Source of the DNA: Homarus americanus
Lineage: Eukaryota > Arthropoda > Malacostraca > Decapoda > Nephropidae
DNA length: 64,000 nucleotides
Direction: 5' to 3'
NCBI RefSeq assembly: GCF_018991925.1
Contig: NW_024725489.1
Location: 7,299,039 to 7,363,038, forward strand
In this document: one piece after another, positions 54,284 through 64,000 of the stretch
Numbering within the stretch: position 1 is the first letter of the stretch
Layout: every line of letters starts with the position of its first letter
Position numbers and translations under genes: made by a program
The notes under the pieces: model-generated
Seen by the model: the letters and a program-made list of their open reading frames with translations, nothing else
What the model was told of the DNA's origin: nothing
Databases searched by the model: none

Positions 54284-54740
54284 GTGAGTGTTTTCTTATG
54301 TAACAAATTGATGATGTTTGTGTCTTTTTGCGAGAAACTGCACGTAACTTGCATTTAAGTTTTATGTCGACTTGTAATCTACTGATGCTTGTATTATGCT
54401 TCAAGTGTGAATGTATCGTCCAATAGTACACGATAATGTTTATATGGTCATACCTGGAAATACATGTCCCACTATCAGTTGTAAGAACCAAACACACACA
54501 TCTAGTGACAATAACAATCACATGATTAACCTTCCAAGTTGGCTTAATTCTGAATACAATAACATAATTGTTCAACACTCACTGTGATTGGACTGTTGGT
54601 ATAAAAATGTGTGGGTACAATGGCAGACAATTAGGGTTGTGTTATCACCGTACACTGAACTCTTTGGTTTCCACAGACTATCACAGTATGTTTGAATTAG
54701 GTCACTGATGCACAGTTGCTTGATAATAAGAACACAAAAA
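54284..54740 (+). other. sec13 intron 2, first part
   Basis: No repeat or exon recognised before the CR1-3 remnant. Everything to the right edge presumably lies in this intron unless the gene is rearranged. Confidence 0.5.
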
Positions 54741-54789
54741 TGGATGAAACTGCAGTCCAATTGACATCCAATCCCTATTGCTCATATAT

Positions 54790-56660
54790 CCATCCAACCT
54801 ATGTTTGAAACTATCCAGCGTATTCGAGTTAATGATGATATTTGGTAACTTGTTCCACTACTCTATTTCCAAACCAATGTTTACCTCTTTCGCGCCTAAA
54901 TCTAAATTTGTCTAATTTAAAACCATTGTTTCGAGTTAGCTCCTGGTTGGATAGTTTGAATACCTTTGTAATGTCCCCTTTGTTCAGCCCTGACTTCCAT
55001 TTATACACCTCTTATCATATCGCCCCTCGCTCTACGTCTCTCGAGGGAGTGCAAATTAAGGTGCTTTAACCTGTCTCTGTACTCAAGGTTCCTAATGCCC
55101 GGGATTAGTCTTGTCATTCTCCCCTGAATTCTTTCCAAGGATTTTATATCCATTCTTTAGTACGGTGACCAGAATTGAACTGCGTAATCCAAGTGAGGTC
55201 TCACAAGCGCAAGATATAGTTTTAAGATGACCTCGCTAGTCTTGTAACCAACACTCCTTTGTATGAACCCAAGTTCTTGATTAGCCTTGTTTTGAGCAAA
55301 TACACATTGTTTACTTGGCTTAAGATTCCTGCTTATCATTACCCCTAAATCTTTCTTGCAGTCGGATTTCTCAATAACATCGTTGTTCATCTGGTATCTG
55401 GTTTCCCTGTTTGCATCTCCTATACTGACCATTCGAAATTTTTTTTAGATCTTCCTGTAGTTTTGCGGAGTCTTCGTCAGATTTAATTACACGCCCTATT
55501 TTAGTGTCATTAACAAATTTACTTATGTTGCTGTCTATGCTGATATCAATGTCATTTATGGATATAATAAATAATAATGGTCCAAGTACCAATCCTTGGG
55601 GAACTCCACTAGTGACGTTGCTCCAATCGGATTTAGTGCCGTTAATGCTCACTCGCTGTTTCCTGTCCTGTAATCATGCCCTAATCTATTTTAGAATATC
55701 TCCTTTAATGCCATGAGCCTCCACTTTTCTTATTAGTCTTTAGTGGGGGGACTCTGTCGAAGGCTTTGCTAAAGTTGTGATATACCACATCATAATTGTG
55801 TCCCTCGTCCACTGCTTCGAAAACATGAAAAAATGTTAATAGATTAATTAGACATGAATGCCCGCTTGTGAAGCCATGTTGGGAATCATTGATCAACTTG
55901 TGCTTCTCCAGGTGATTTCAAAAAGAGTTTAAAATGATTGCTTCCAGTAATTTGCCTACAATTGATGTTAGGCTGATTGGACGGTAGTTGAGGATAGTGA
56001 TCTATCTCCCTTCTTGAAAATCGGTATTACATTCGCGATCCTCCAAGATTCTGGTCCTACACCTGTTTTTAAGGACATGTTAAACAACTTTGCTAAGGAC
56101 ATACTAAGCTCTTCCTTACATTTCTTTAATACTCTGGTAAATATCTCATTGGGACCTGGTGACTTATTAGGCTTTAGTTTGTCTATTTGCTTACTAACAT
56201 CGTTACTAGTCACTACTATCTTTCTTAATTTATTTTCTTCACTATCTCTGTATAGAGTCGGTGCCTCGGGTATCATGTTTAAATGTTCGGTGATGAAAAC
56301 TGTTGAAAAATATTTATTCAGATTATTGCTCATTTCTCCATCGTTATCAGTTAGTTCGGTATCTGACTGTATTGGTCCAATCTTCTCTCGTGTTTTAGTT
56401 CATACATTTGATAGAATCCCTTGGGGGTTTGATTTTGCCCCCCTTGCTATCTTCAGTTCATTATTCCTCTTTGCTTTTCTTATCTCGGTTTTAACCCTAC
56501 CGGCCAATGCCTATTAATAATAATCTCTGAGGTAGACTTTACCACGATTTATTCTCCTACCTATAGCTCTCCTTTGTCCAATAATATTCTTTAAATAATT
56601 ATCTAACCATTTAGGGTCATTGTTGTTTGATCTGAATTTTCTGTATGGTATGTTCTGCCT
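54790..56660 (-). pseudogene. CR1-3 reverse transcriptase (multiple frame breaks)
   Basis: Pieces in 5'-3' order: 56333-55968 (LRKIVVTSNDVSKQIDKLKP, NKSPGPNEIFTRVLKKCKEE, ESWRIANVIPIFKKGDRS), 55896-55705 (NDSQHGFTSGHSCLINLLTF, VVYHNFSKAFDRVPP with His in place of the catalytic Asp), 55652-55371 (VTSGVPQGLVLGPLLFI, KFVNDTKIG with N in the active-site box), 55432-55157 (NRETRYQMNNDVIEKSDCKK, VRPHLDYAVQFW). Both active-site positions are changed, so the copy is dead. Confidence 0.82.
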
Positions 56661-56674
56661 TTGTGCATTAAGTA

Positions 56675-57912
56675 CCGTATATACTCGTGTATAGTTCGAG
56701 GGTTTAAGACCAAATTTTTAGGCAAAAAATTGGGGGTCGTTCTATACATGCGTAATAGTTTTGTTAGGTTGAACCCGTGCATGATGGGAAGGGCGAGGAG
56801 CAACTTTTAGCTTCAGACATGAAAACTATTTACCATTTACTGCCAGTAAACAATGGAAATGTAAAATATGTACCAATTAGTAATGAAAAGTTGTGCAGTT
56901 CCTTCAGTAAATGAAGCTCACCAACTTACAATAGGCTAAATTACCTTACAACGTGCTTTCAGTAGTCTATGTTGAAGTTCTTAGATCAGGCTAACTTATC
57001 ATATCATATACGGTATCACAGTTCTCATTGATCTACAAAAAATACCGGTAATAAAAACCTTTTCGATATTTTGCACTTAATATAATACCCGGTAATCTAC
57101 TTCAACCTCCTATTGTTTACAGCGACGCATGACGCACCACCAGCTGTATCAGATAGACGGTACACGTGTTTTTCGAATCGTTTTCAGTTAAAAAACTATT
57201 ATGTCACACGTATATTTTACCTAAACTGCGCCTGAATGATTATATTCTCGGAAATAAATAGTAGTTTTGCTGAAACGTGATGTATTTCAATGTAAAATAG
57301 GATAAAATACATGACAAAAACAAAAGACTTTACCTAAGCTTCTGTTCTTGAGATGTTACTCGTATTTTTAATAGTTTTCGGTTAAAATTCTGTTATATTA
57401 CAATGATATTTTATTCATACTGTGCTTGATATAATACATTCACGGAAATGTAATATTTTTGCTGAAATTACGTATGTATTACAGTGGAAAGTGGGATAAA
57501 ATCGTGACGAAAACAATGACTTTCGCTTTCTTTCGTTCAAAAGATGTTACTGCAATCGCTTTTCGAATGGTTTAGTTAAAAACCTGTTGTATTACAATAA
57601 TATTCCCTCCTAATTGACTTGAATATATACTTGAATGAAAATATACAATATTTTTGTTGAAACTACCCGTGTTTCAGTGTAAAGTGTCGTAATAATAAAT
57701 GGTAAACAATTTGCCTTCGGCACTCGTGTTTCATGCACGGCGAGCCTCAGTTTATAGGACGTAGAGCGTTTTTAGTGAAGGCTTTGTTGTTCCATTACCC
57801 TCAAAAACGTGGGTCGAACTATAAATGAGGAATATCGTAAATTAACGATTTCTTGGTCAAAAAATCAGGGTCGACCTATAAACGAGGGGGGGTTATAGAC
57901 GAGTATATACGG
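56675..57912. mobile_element. TIR element with TA duplication and three internal repeats
   Basis: Ends are CCGTATATACTCGTGTATAG and the inverse CTATAGACGAGTATATACGG, flanked by TA (56673-56674 and 57913-57914). It sits inside the CR1-3 linker: the CR1 pieces NNLNSE and MHKGRTYHTENS join across it. Three diverged ~190-bp tandem units lie inside (about 57170-57360, 57361-57551, 57552-57690). No transposase. The TA duplication suggests Tc1/mariner-type mobilisation. Confidence 0.82.
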
Positions 57913-57914
57913 TA

Positions 57915-58316
57915 ACTCACTATTTAAATTGTTGTGGAACTCGTCAACCTCAGATCTCGTTATCAGGTCATCCTCAACCGTCAGGTCTCCAGGTAAGGTG
58001 AGGTCGCCTTCTGTGGGTACATTGTGTGAGGTCTTGTAATTCACCCCCAAGTGTGATACCCCTTCTCTCAGCTGCCTCTTCAAACTATCAAAGTTTGCCT
58101 TTCTGAAATCTGGAACTTTTTTGGAATTTTCCTTACCGCTGCCCTGAAATTCTAACTGGAATCTAATTTCTTTGTGATCGCTGTTAGCAAGTTCGTTCCC
58201 TACCTCGACATTACTTATGAGGTTTTCTCTGTTTGACAGAACTAAATCTCGTATATTATTACCCCGGGTGGGTTTGGTTATATGTTGGCTTAGTTAGAAG
58301 TCGTCTCTGGACAAAG
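57915..58316 (-). pseudogene. CR1-3 endonuclease C-terminal part
   Basis: The minus strand reads NNIRDLVLSNRENLISNVEV, GNELANSDHKEIRFQLEF (the SDH motif of AP endonuclease, ~58180), then FRKANFDSLKRQLREGVSHL and the linker to the TIR element. A break precedes NNIRDL (remnants of TKPTRG). Confidence 0.78.
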
Positions 58317-58318
58317 TA

Positions 58319-59169
58319 CAGTGATCCCTCGGTTAACGAGCGCCTCGGTTAACGAGATTTCGGTTAACGATTTACCTTCCATAAGATTCTTAACTTCGGT
58401 TAACGAGCAATCCCTCGATTAACGAGTTTTTTACGAGCCGACTTCAACATGTTTTCGCTTGCATTTGGCGGTCCACCAGCTGTAGTATTAGTCCGCCAAT
58501 ACAGTAATCTGTTTTAGGGCTTAAATTCATTACTATTTTAGTAAATATCAAGAAGTTTATACTATTCAATAATTTTAAAAGTTTTATATTAACTTTTTTA
58601 GTCATTTTAACAATTATTGAACATAATTGAAGGTAAAGAAACTAGTTTCTGGCGTGCCATCCAGCCTGTTAACACACCAGACAGGCGTTAGTCTCTGTTT
58701 TCAGTGGAGGTAACATCTTGCTTGAGACTCTCTTCAACTAAATGCTTTTTTATGTGTTTCCAAGCAAATTATTGGTCATTTTGAAATTTATTTTACATAT
58801 TGACAATATATAATGCAGTGCAGTGTTGATTTAAAGAAAATATTCTTGAATTACACCAAGAGAACTAAAATTTTATGGGTGAAAAGGTGCCATGGGGTGA
58901 CTTCTCTTCCACCCCAATGCCTTCTCTTCCACCCCAATGCCTTCTCTTCTCCCTTCTCCTCCACCCCCATTCTAATTCCCATTATCATCATCATCCAGGA
59001 GCCTTCTACATACACACCTCATAGTAAGTGTACTTTTCTACCTTTTTTGTTGAATTTAGGCAATTTTCGGTGAACTGGAACCAATTACCCAAAAACCCAT
59101 TGAAACAATGGTTTCGGTTAACGAGCAACCTGCTGGAACGAATTGTGCTCGTTAACCGAGGGACCACTG
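58319..59169. mobile_element. Tigger-type short TIR element
   Basis: Starts CAGTGATCCCTCGGTTAACG, ends with the near-inverse TTAACCGAGGGACCACTG, flanked by TA (58317-58318 and 59170-59171). The words cggttaacgag recur several times inside both ends. The ends are those of pogo/Tigger elements. No transposase frame; a 24-bp unit (cttctcttccaccccaatgc) is repeated near 58900-58940. Confidence 0.85.
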
Positions 59170-59171
59170 TA

Positions 59172-59841
59172 ATAGACAACCTATTCTGCTCACTGCACTA
59201 TACACACTGACCCTCATATGTTTACTACATAACTGGCCAATAGTCCTTATCTGATTGCTAATGGATTTGGCACTGACGAAGCCAACCTACTTCAATAACA
59301 ACAGTCCTCACTCTCTTGCTTCTCTCTCCTTCGTTGCCACATCGCATGTCCCATGAGATGCGGTAAGAATAATGTAACTGGATGAGGATATAATGTACAC
59401 TTATCCCTTGTTGTTTAGGAGGAAGAGGTTCCACAAGTCTCCATAAACAGCAACATTTAATAAACTATTTTCACTCCATAATCCATCCCTTTATAATGAC
59501 TTGCCTTCAATAAATGCCTAAATAAGCAGTGTAATACAGTACTGTATCATATTAAAAACACAAGGGAATTAATAATCAAATAATATAATACAGAACTGTA
59601 TAGCTAATAAATAAAAATTTGGCTACAGTGTAAATGAATTGACCTAAAATAATGATGGTCTGCAGCAGAGGACACAGTGTACAGTACAGGGTGGTGTTAA
59701 AGTGTAAACCATCCTGTCTCCGTCAGTTTAAACACTGCTTGTCAATACTGAATACCACTTGCTTACAGTCAAACCCATGAATAACCAAGGATAAGTGTGC
59801 AGTATGCAGAATTGTAAAGTAACAAAATAAATTTTCTCAAG
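59172..59841. other. non-coding stretch
   Basis: Nothing recognised between the two Tigger-type elements. Confidence 0.5.
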
Positions 59842-60187
59842 TACAGTGAACCCTCACTTTACACGGTTAATTCAACCCGCGGCGGCCCACGTAAAGTGAG
59901 AAACGCGTAAAGTGAACAACATAACATATGGGATTAATTGAAATAGAGACCGGGCCGACCCTCCAAACTCCACTTTTTCCCGACACAATACGTAAGTTTT
60001 ACTAAAAATAACATCTTAACTTTATGATGGTATTCACACAAACATAATATAGAAGGGAACAATCAATAATAGAAAAATAAACTGAAGGTTAGGTTAGAAA
60101 AAAACAAGGTTGGGGTTAACACTTACGTTAGTAGAAGAGATGGGTCGACGTAGGGGAATGGAGGCTGGTTCCGAGGCAGAGGGCAGG

Positions 60188-61288
60188 CTACTGGCCCTCA
60201 GGTGAGTCTTCATCGGTGTCATCCACACTTACTAGTGCCTCCCTGACAAATCCCTCAAAGTCATCATCACTGTCTCTGCCTCTGTCACTATCACTGGCTT
60301 GGGCTGGCTGTGGTGGGTTACGGGCGAAGAACTCTGTTATGCTTTGCTGACGGCTGGTGTTCTTGTTGTCGTGATAAACCTTGATGTAGGGCTCCATAGT
60401 CTGCAACAGCTGGGTAGTGAAGGTTTCATACCTAATTGCGTCAGGGTCGTCGGAAAGGAGGAGCTTGGCTTTCTCTATACACTCAATGGCACCCCTAACA
60501 TTACTATGGGATAAGTGGAGTTCTTGGGATGACGCACCACCTGCCTCTTCACTGAGGTCATCATCATCATCTACCATGTCGTCGGTAGTCACATCAGGAT
60601 CCCTTATCACCTCCAGGATGTCGTCGTTGGTGGTCTCGGAGAAGCCTGCAGCTGTAACACTCTGCGCAGCTTCTCTGGCAAGGTCCACTGCTACTGCAAC
60701 AGTCTGAACCTCACCAGTCACAGATTGACTCTGCCTGACGCCCGGAATGCCTTGCAACACATGTCTCCATGCGTGATAAACAGTTGCTACAGACAGCTGA
60801 TCCCATGCCTCCACCAAGAAGTCCACAGCTTTCTTGACGTTGAATATTCTCCAGAATTGTTTTAAAAGTACTTCTTGCTCTGCCAACTGTTGATCCTCGT
60901 CGTCTTCGCTCTTGCTATCGGTGTTGGTGTCACTCAGATTACGCAACTCTTCCCTGGTGTTGGTGTAGTCATTCAGGAACTTGAATTTTTTCGTAGAGAA
61001 TGCAGCTTTTACATTACAGATTAACTCTTGGTCCATGGGCTGTAATATAGACGTAGTGTTGGGAGGAAGGAAGACCACTTTTACGTTGGGGTGACGATCT
61101 AACAGTAGGGGCGAGTGTCCTGGTGCGTTGTCCAGCAGCAACAAAATTTTGAATGGCACGTTCTGTTGCCCACAGAATTTCTTCACATCGGGAACGAAAC
61201 AGTCATCAAACCAGGAGAGGGACAGTGTAGAGAACATCCACGCCTTATGTGCGGTCAGCCAGTGGACATTTAGCTTGGTCATGTCCAT
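60188..61288 (-). pseudogene. Tigger transposase, C-terminal part
   Basis: 366 codons: KLNVHWLTAHKAWMFSTLSL, then ILLLLDNAPGHSPLLLDRHP (second catalytic Asp), VVFLPPNTTSILQPMDQELI (third catalytic Asp), a helical part ending HAWRHVLQG, and an acidic low-complexity tail. Together with the N-terminal part it forms a pogo-family DDE transposase. The Met at 61288 is created by the 8-bp duplication at the hAT insertion and is not a real start. Confidence 0.87.
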
Positions 61289-63197
61289 TAGGGGGCAGTG
61301 AAATTTTGCTCAAAGCTGCACTCTTCAGGCATTGTTCCTTATACATATCTAAGACTCCATGCCAAATTTGAAGCTGATATGTCGAGGTTTAGTCTGCCGC
61401 ATTTTCTACTGAAATTTTTAAATTTACCTACAGTACTAGTCAAACAGCCGCTGTGGCGGTGCAATGTTCTGTTCAGTGTTTATCAACTTTTTTTCATATC
61501 TCTTATTTCATTTAAGTTGTCTTGTTGCAGATGAGTATGGTGCTATGTCTATATTGATTATCAGCCTTTTCTCATTTCATTTCTCAATGTTGTGTTACTG
61601 TACTGTAATGTAGGGAAGACCGCCACTCGTGTGATGATAAAGAATGAGAAGACCGAGAAATGGAGTTCGAGGATGATGGTGAAAGATCATTATGTCATCA
61701 TGGTTGAGCCTGGCAATGAATATCTCACACATGTGACTCCCAAGACTGGACACGGAAAGCAGATTGCCAAAACTATTCACGAGTTTCTGGTGGAGAAAAA
61801 TCTAACCCAGCAGCCCATTGTGTGTGTTGGTTGTGATGGAACCAATGTAAATGTAGGATCAGAAAATGGAGTCATTCATCATCTTGAAATGTTACTTGGT
61901 CACCCGCTCCATTATTTCATATGTCAGCTTCACGGAAATGAGCTGCCTTTCCGCGCAGTTTTTTATCACTATGATGGTAAACCAAGTGGTCCTGAGCATT
62001 GGCGTGGTCCCATTGGAAAGCAGATCAAGGAGTCTTTGTCTGAGCTTCCAGTTGTCGCCTTCCAGCCAGTCAGTTTCCCTGATTTCCCTGTGTTTAATGA
62101 TGAAGTGGAGAAAGATCTGTCCTGGGATCAGAAATACCTGTATAGAATTTGTAAAGGAGTTATCACAGGTGTTGTTGAAGATGACTTGGCTGCTATTGAG
62201 CCAGGTCCTCCCTGTGTGTCAAGGTGGAACACCTTATGGAGTAGAATCCTCAGGCTGTATGTAGCAACATCAAAACCCAGCCATGAGTTGAAAAGAATTG
62301 TCATTACAATAATAAAGTTCAGTGCTCCAATGTGGTTTTACATCAAGATACACCCTTACGTAACACACGGCTCAAGGAACGTATTCCAGTCCCTGCTATA
62401 TATGAAACACCTGAATAGTGAGGAGACGATAGTGAAGAAGGCTGTCCAGAGAAATGCATACTTCGCCCACACAGATCAACACTGGCAGATCTGAAGAGGA
62501 GGAGGAAGATTCTGATGCTGCTGTTGACGAGAATTTGTTAAACTATACTGATGAGGAGGGTAAAGATGGAGATGGGAATGAGGATGTGCCTCCTGTAGTC
62601 AACATGAGAAAGGTGGTGACTCCGAAACTAAAGTGGCAAGCAAAAAACTATCATTCCATGATTAACTGGAGGAATGAACTCAAGACTGAGCCTCCTTACA
62701 TTGCTTCTCTGTCAAATCTACAGGTTAATGACATTCTTGAGACACCATTAGTGGTGCCCAAGTGGCCAAACAGCACTCAGGCGGTCGAGAGAGGCATAAA
62801 AGTGATGACTGAAGCTTGCACTGAAGTGACGGGATACGAATCGAGAGATGGATATATTAGGCAAAGATTATTGTCTAGGAAAATGATGCCAAGGTTCCGC
62901 ACAAAAAAGAATTTCAATATGAACTTGTAATGATTTTCTATACGGTGTACCTGTAAAATAACATGTGAATTAAATCGATGTCACCCATGTAAAATTTATC
63001 ATTATCCTGGAAAACATTAAATGACACCTAATTTTTGGTATACACTAAAAGTTGACAAAAAGTCGTTCGCGATGCGGCAGGGTAAGTATGCATGAAATGG
63101 CATGAAATTTTGCACAGGTGTTTGTTACAGCCATACAAACGATGCCTGAAAAGTGCAGCCTGCAACTCAAATAAAAGTGTTTTTTCCCTGCCCCCTA
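61289..63197 (+). mobile_element. hAT-superfamily transposon nested in the Tigger element
   Basis: Terminal inverted repeats begin TAGGGGGCAG at both ends and remain similar for ~50 bp (GCTGCACT.TTCAGGCAT). Flanked by ATGTCCAT on both sides (61281-61288 and 63198-63205). The termini fit the hAT consensus YARNG and the duplication fits the hAT consensus nTnnnnAn. At 1.9 kb with a broken transposase it is a shortened, non-autonomous copy. Confidence 0.85.
61592..62930 (+). pseudogene. hAT-like transposase (N-terminus missing, frameshifted)
   Basis: Frame 61592-62494 (300 codons) and frame 62454-62930 (158 codons) overlap out of phase. The first has KTGHGKQIAKTIHEFL, VCVGCDGTNVNVG (candidate first catalytic Asp, ~82), HPLHYFICQLHGNELPFR (C..H motif, ~111-114) and PCVSRWNTLWSRILRLY (RW motif, ~211), all in hAT-like order. 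The second is an acidic linker followed by the C-terminal block NSTQAVERGIKVMTEACTEV and YIRQRLLSRKMMPRF. The true N-terminus is not visible; the frame may be entered by splicing near 61612 (ctgtaatgtag). The family is widespread in animals as an uncharacterised protein. Superfamily assignment leans on the ends. Confidence 0.68.
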
Positions 63198-63990
63198 ATG
63201 TCCATGCTCTTGTAGGCTTGCGTGCTGTGTGGATCACCGATAACTTGAGCTTACAGGTACCGGAGGCATTGGTGGTAAACAGGACGGTGATGCGCTCCTT
63301 CTGCAACTTCCGGCCCCGACACTTGCTGGCATTCTTCACAACGAAGGTCTTGGAAGGTAGCTTTTTCCAAAAAAGACCAGATTCATCCATGTTAAACACC
63401 TGGTCGTCGGTGTACTGTCCTTCCTCCATAATCTCACGTAAAAACGGAGGAAATTCCCTAGCCGCAACACGGTCAGCACTAGCTTCTTCACCACCATTGT
63501 TGATATTGGAGATCTTGTTCCTCTTCTTAAACCTCTGTAACCACCCAGAGGAAGCATTAAAGGGTTTGGGCTCTGTAATTCCCATCTCTCGTGACACTGC
63601 AGCATACAGTTCACGTGCGTACTCCTTAACTGAGCGCGTGTCCACCGCCATGTTCCGTCGCGCCTGATGCACCAAGTAGCTCACAAGTAATTTTTCGGTC
63701 TTGAGAAGCACCTGGTTGTGGAAATACTTGATCATAGAAGTACCTGTAGACTTTGTGATGTTCATGTGCTCCTTTATCTTGGCTGCATCCTTCTTAATTG
63801 TCCTGATCGTAGACTCGTTAACACCATGCTGGCGCGCGAGATCAACCTGTCTTGTTCCTTTCTCCAACTCTTGTATGATCTTGTACATAATTTCGTAGCT
63901 TAAGGAACGTCGTGTCTTCTTTGGCTTAGGGCGGCTGGGTCCAGGTAAGGAAAGGTTTCTCTCTGGGGGCGGTGGTCCGGCGGAAGCCAT
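63198..63990 (-). pseudogene. Tigger transposase, N-terminal part
   Basis: Starts MASAGPPPPERNLSLPGPSR. Residues ~24-75 form a psq/CENP-B-type helix-turn-helix (LSYEIMYKIIQELEKGTRQV, QHGVNESTIRTIKKDA). Residues ~85-160 form a Tc5/CENP-B HTH (EYARELYAAVSREMG, GWLQRFKKRNKIS). The first catalytic block is QVFNMDESGLFWKKLPSKTF (~196-215). It runs to KPTRAW at the hAT insertion. Even after removing the insert and one duplication, the two halves are out of frame by one base, so a frameshift also lies next to the site. Confidence 0.85.
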
Positions 63991-64000
63991 TTTACAGAAC

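Larger units (their letters stand above)
54741..58316 (-). mobile_element. CR1-3 LINE, old and degenerate
   Basis: Minus strand from about 58316 (endonuclease C-terminus) through linker and RT to about 54741. It is interrupted at 56675-57912 by a TIR element. Many frameshifts and stops make it the oldest-looking of the three CR1 copies. The Tigger-type element at 58319 adjoins its 5' limit. Confidence 0.8.
59844..64000 (-). mobile_element. pogo/Tigger-type DNA transposon (continues past the window), interrupted by hAT
   Basis: The left terminus CAGTGAACCCTCACTTTACA follows a TA (59842-59843). It is Tigger-like and includes the subterminal inverted word acgtaaagtgag. The transposase is read on the minus strand with its start at 63990; the other terminus lies beyond 64000. 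Confidence 0.87.

Overview
This is a repeat-dominated stretch of an arthropod genome, most likely a decapod crustacean. The evidence is a CR1-type LINE with an ATAAGAACAT-like 3' tail, other arthropod-style LINEs, Ty3/gypsy elements, pogo/Tigger and hAT DNA transposons, CCTAA-like repeats and intron-bearing genes. The decapod placement is an inference from repeat style. No bacterial, CRISPR, rRNA or convincing tRNA feature was seen. The only host gene I can support is sec13 (COPII coat and nuclear pore WD40 protein) on the + strand. Exon 2 (54110-54283) is clear. Exon 1 is probably a 5'UTR plus a lone ATG at 50079-50081. Later exons lie beyond the window.

Layout. 1-1010: two-level minisatellite. 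1011-2605: non-coding with microsatellites. 2606-4375: CR1-1 LINE (minus). 4992-11322: Gypsy-1, a Gmr1-like Ty3/gypsy element whose integrase precedes reverse transcriptase. 11323-12042: 3' end of an I-group LINE (LINE-B) with a structured 3'UTR and a CAA tail. 12363-13730: first copy of an unclassified repeat (RepX). 13731-27088: three LINE-A copies in head-to-head and tandem order, the third split by Gypsy-2 (19946-24868, 4-bp target duplication) and by a small inserted element. 28568-30074: RepX with a solo LTR inside. 31991-34916: remnant of a second gypsy type (Gypsy-3) holding an unclassified element (RepY). 35915-37166: Gypsy-4 LTR and gag. 37431-38047: LINE-A 5' end. 38065-48595: LINE-B whose ORF1 region is tandemly duplicated, interrupted by CR1-2 (22-bp target duplication), itself interrupted by RepY and RepX. 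49624-49757: long TA microsatellite. 50079 onward: sec13, with a TIR element (51606-53029) in intron 1. 54741-58316: degenerate CR1-3 carrying a TIR element (56675-57912). 58319-59169: Tigger-type short element. 59844 to the window end: a pogo/Tigger transposon interrupted by a hAT-type transposon (61289-63197) with an 8-bp duplication.

The mobile elements are mostly broken, but insertion junctions are well preserved, so a relative order of insertions can be read: LINE-B before CR1-2 before RepY; LINE-A before Gypsy-2; Gypsy-3 before RepY; RepX before the solo LTR; Tigger before hAT. The most unusual points are the integrase-first gypsy family with an integrase deletion shared by both copies, the duplicated LINE-B ORF1 with a shared EN/RT deletion, the conserved 3'UTR hairpins of LINE-B, the unclassified RepX/RepY families, and the apparent initiator-only first coding exon of sec13.
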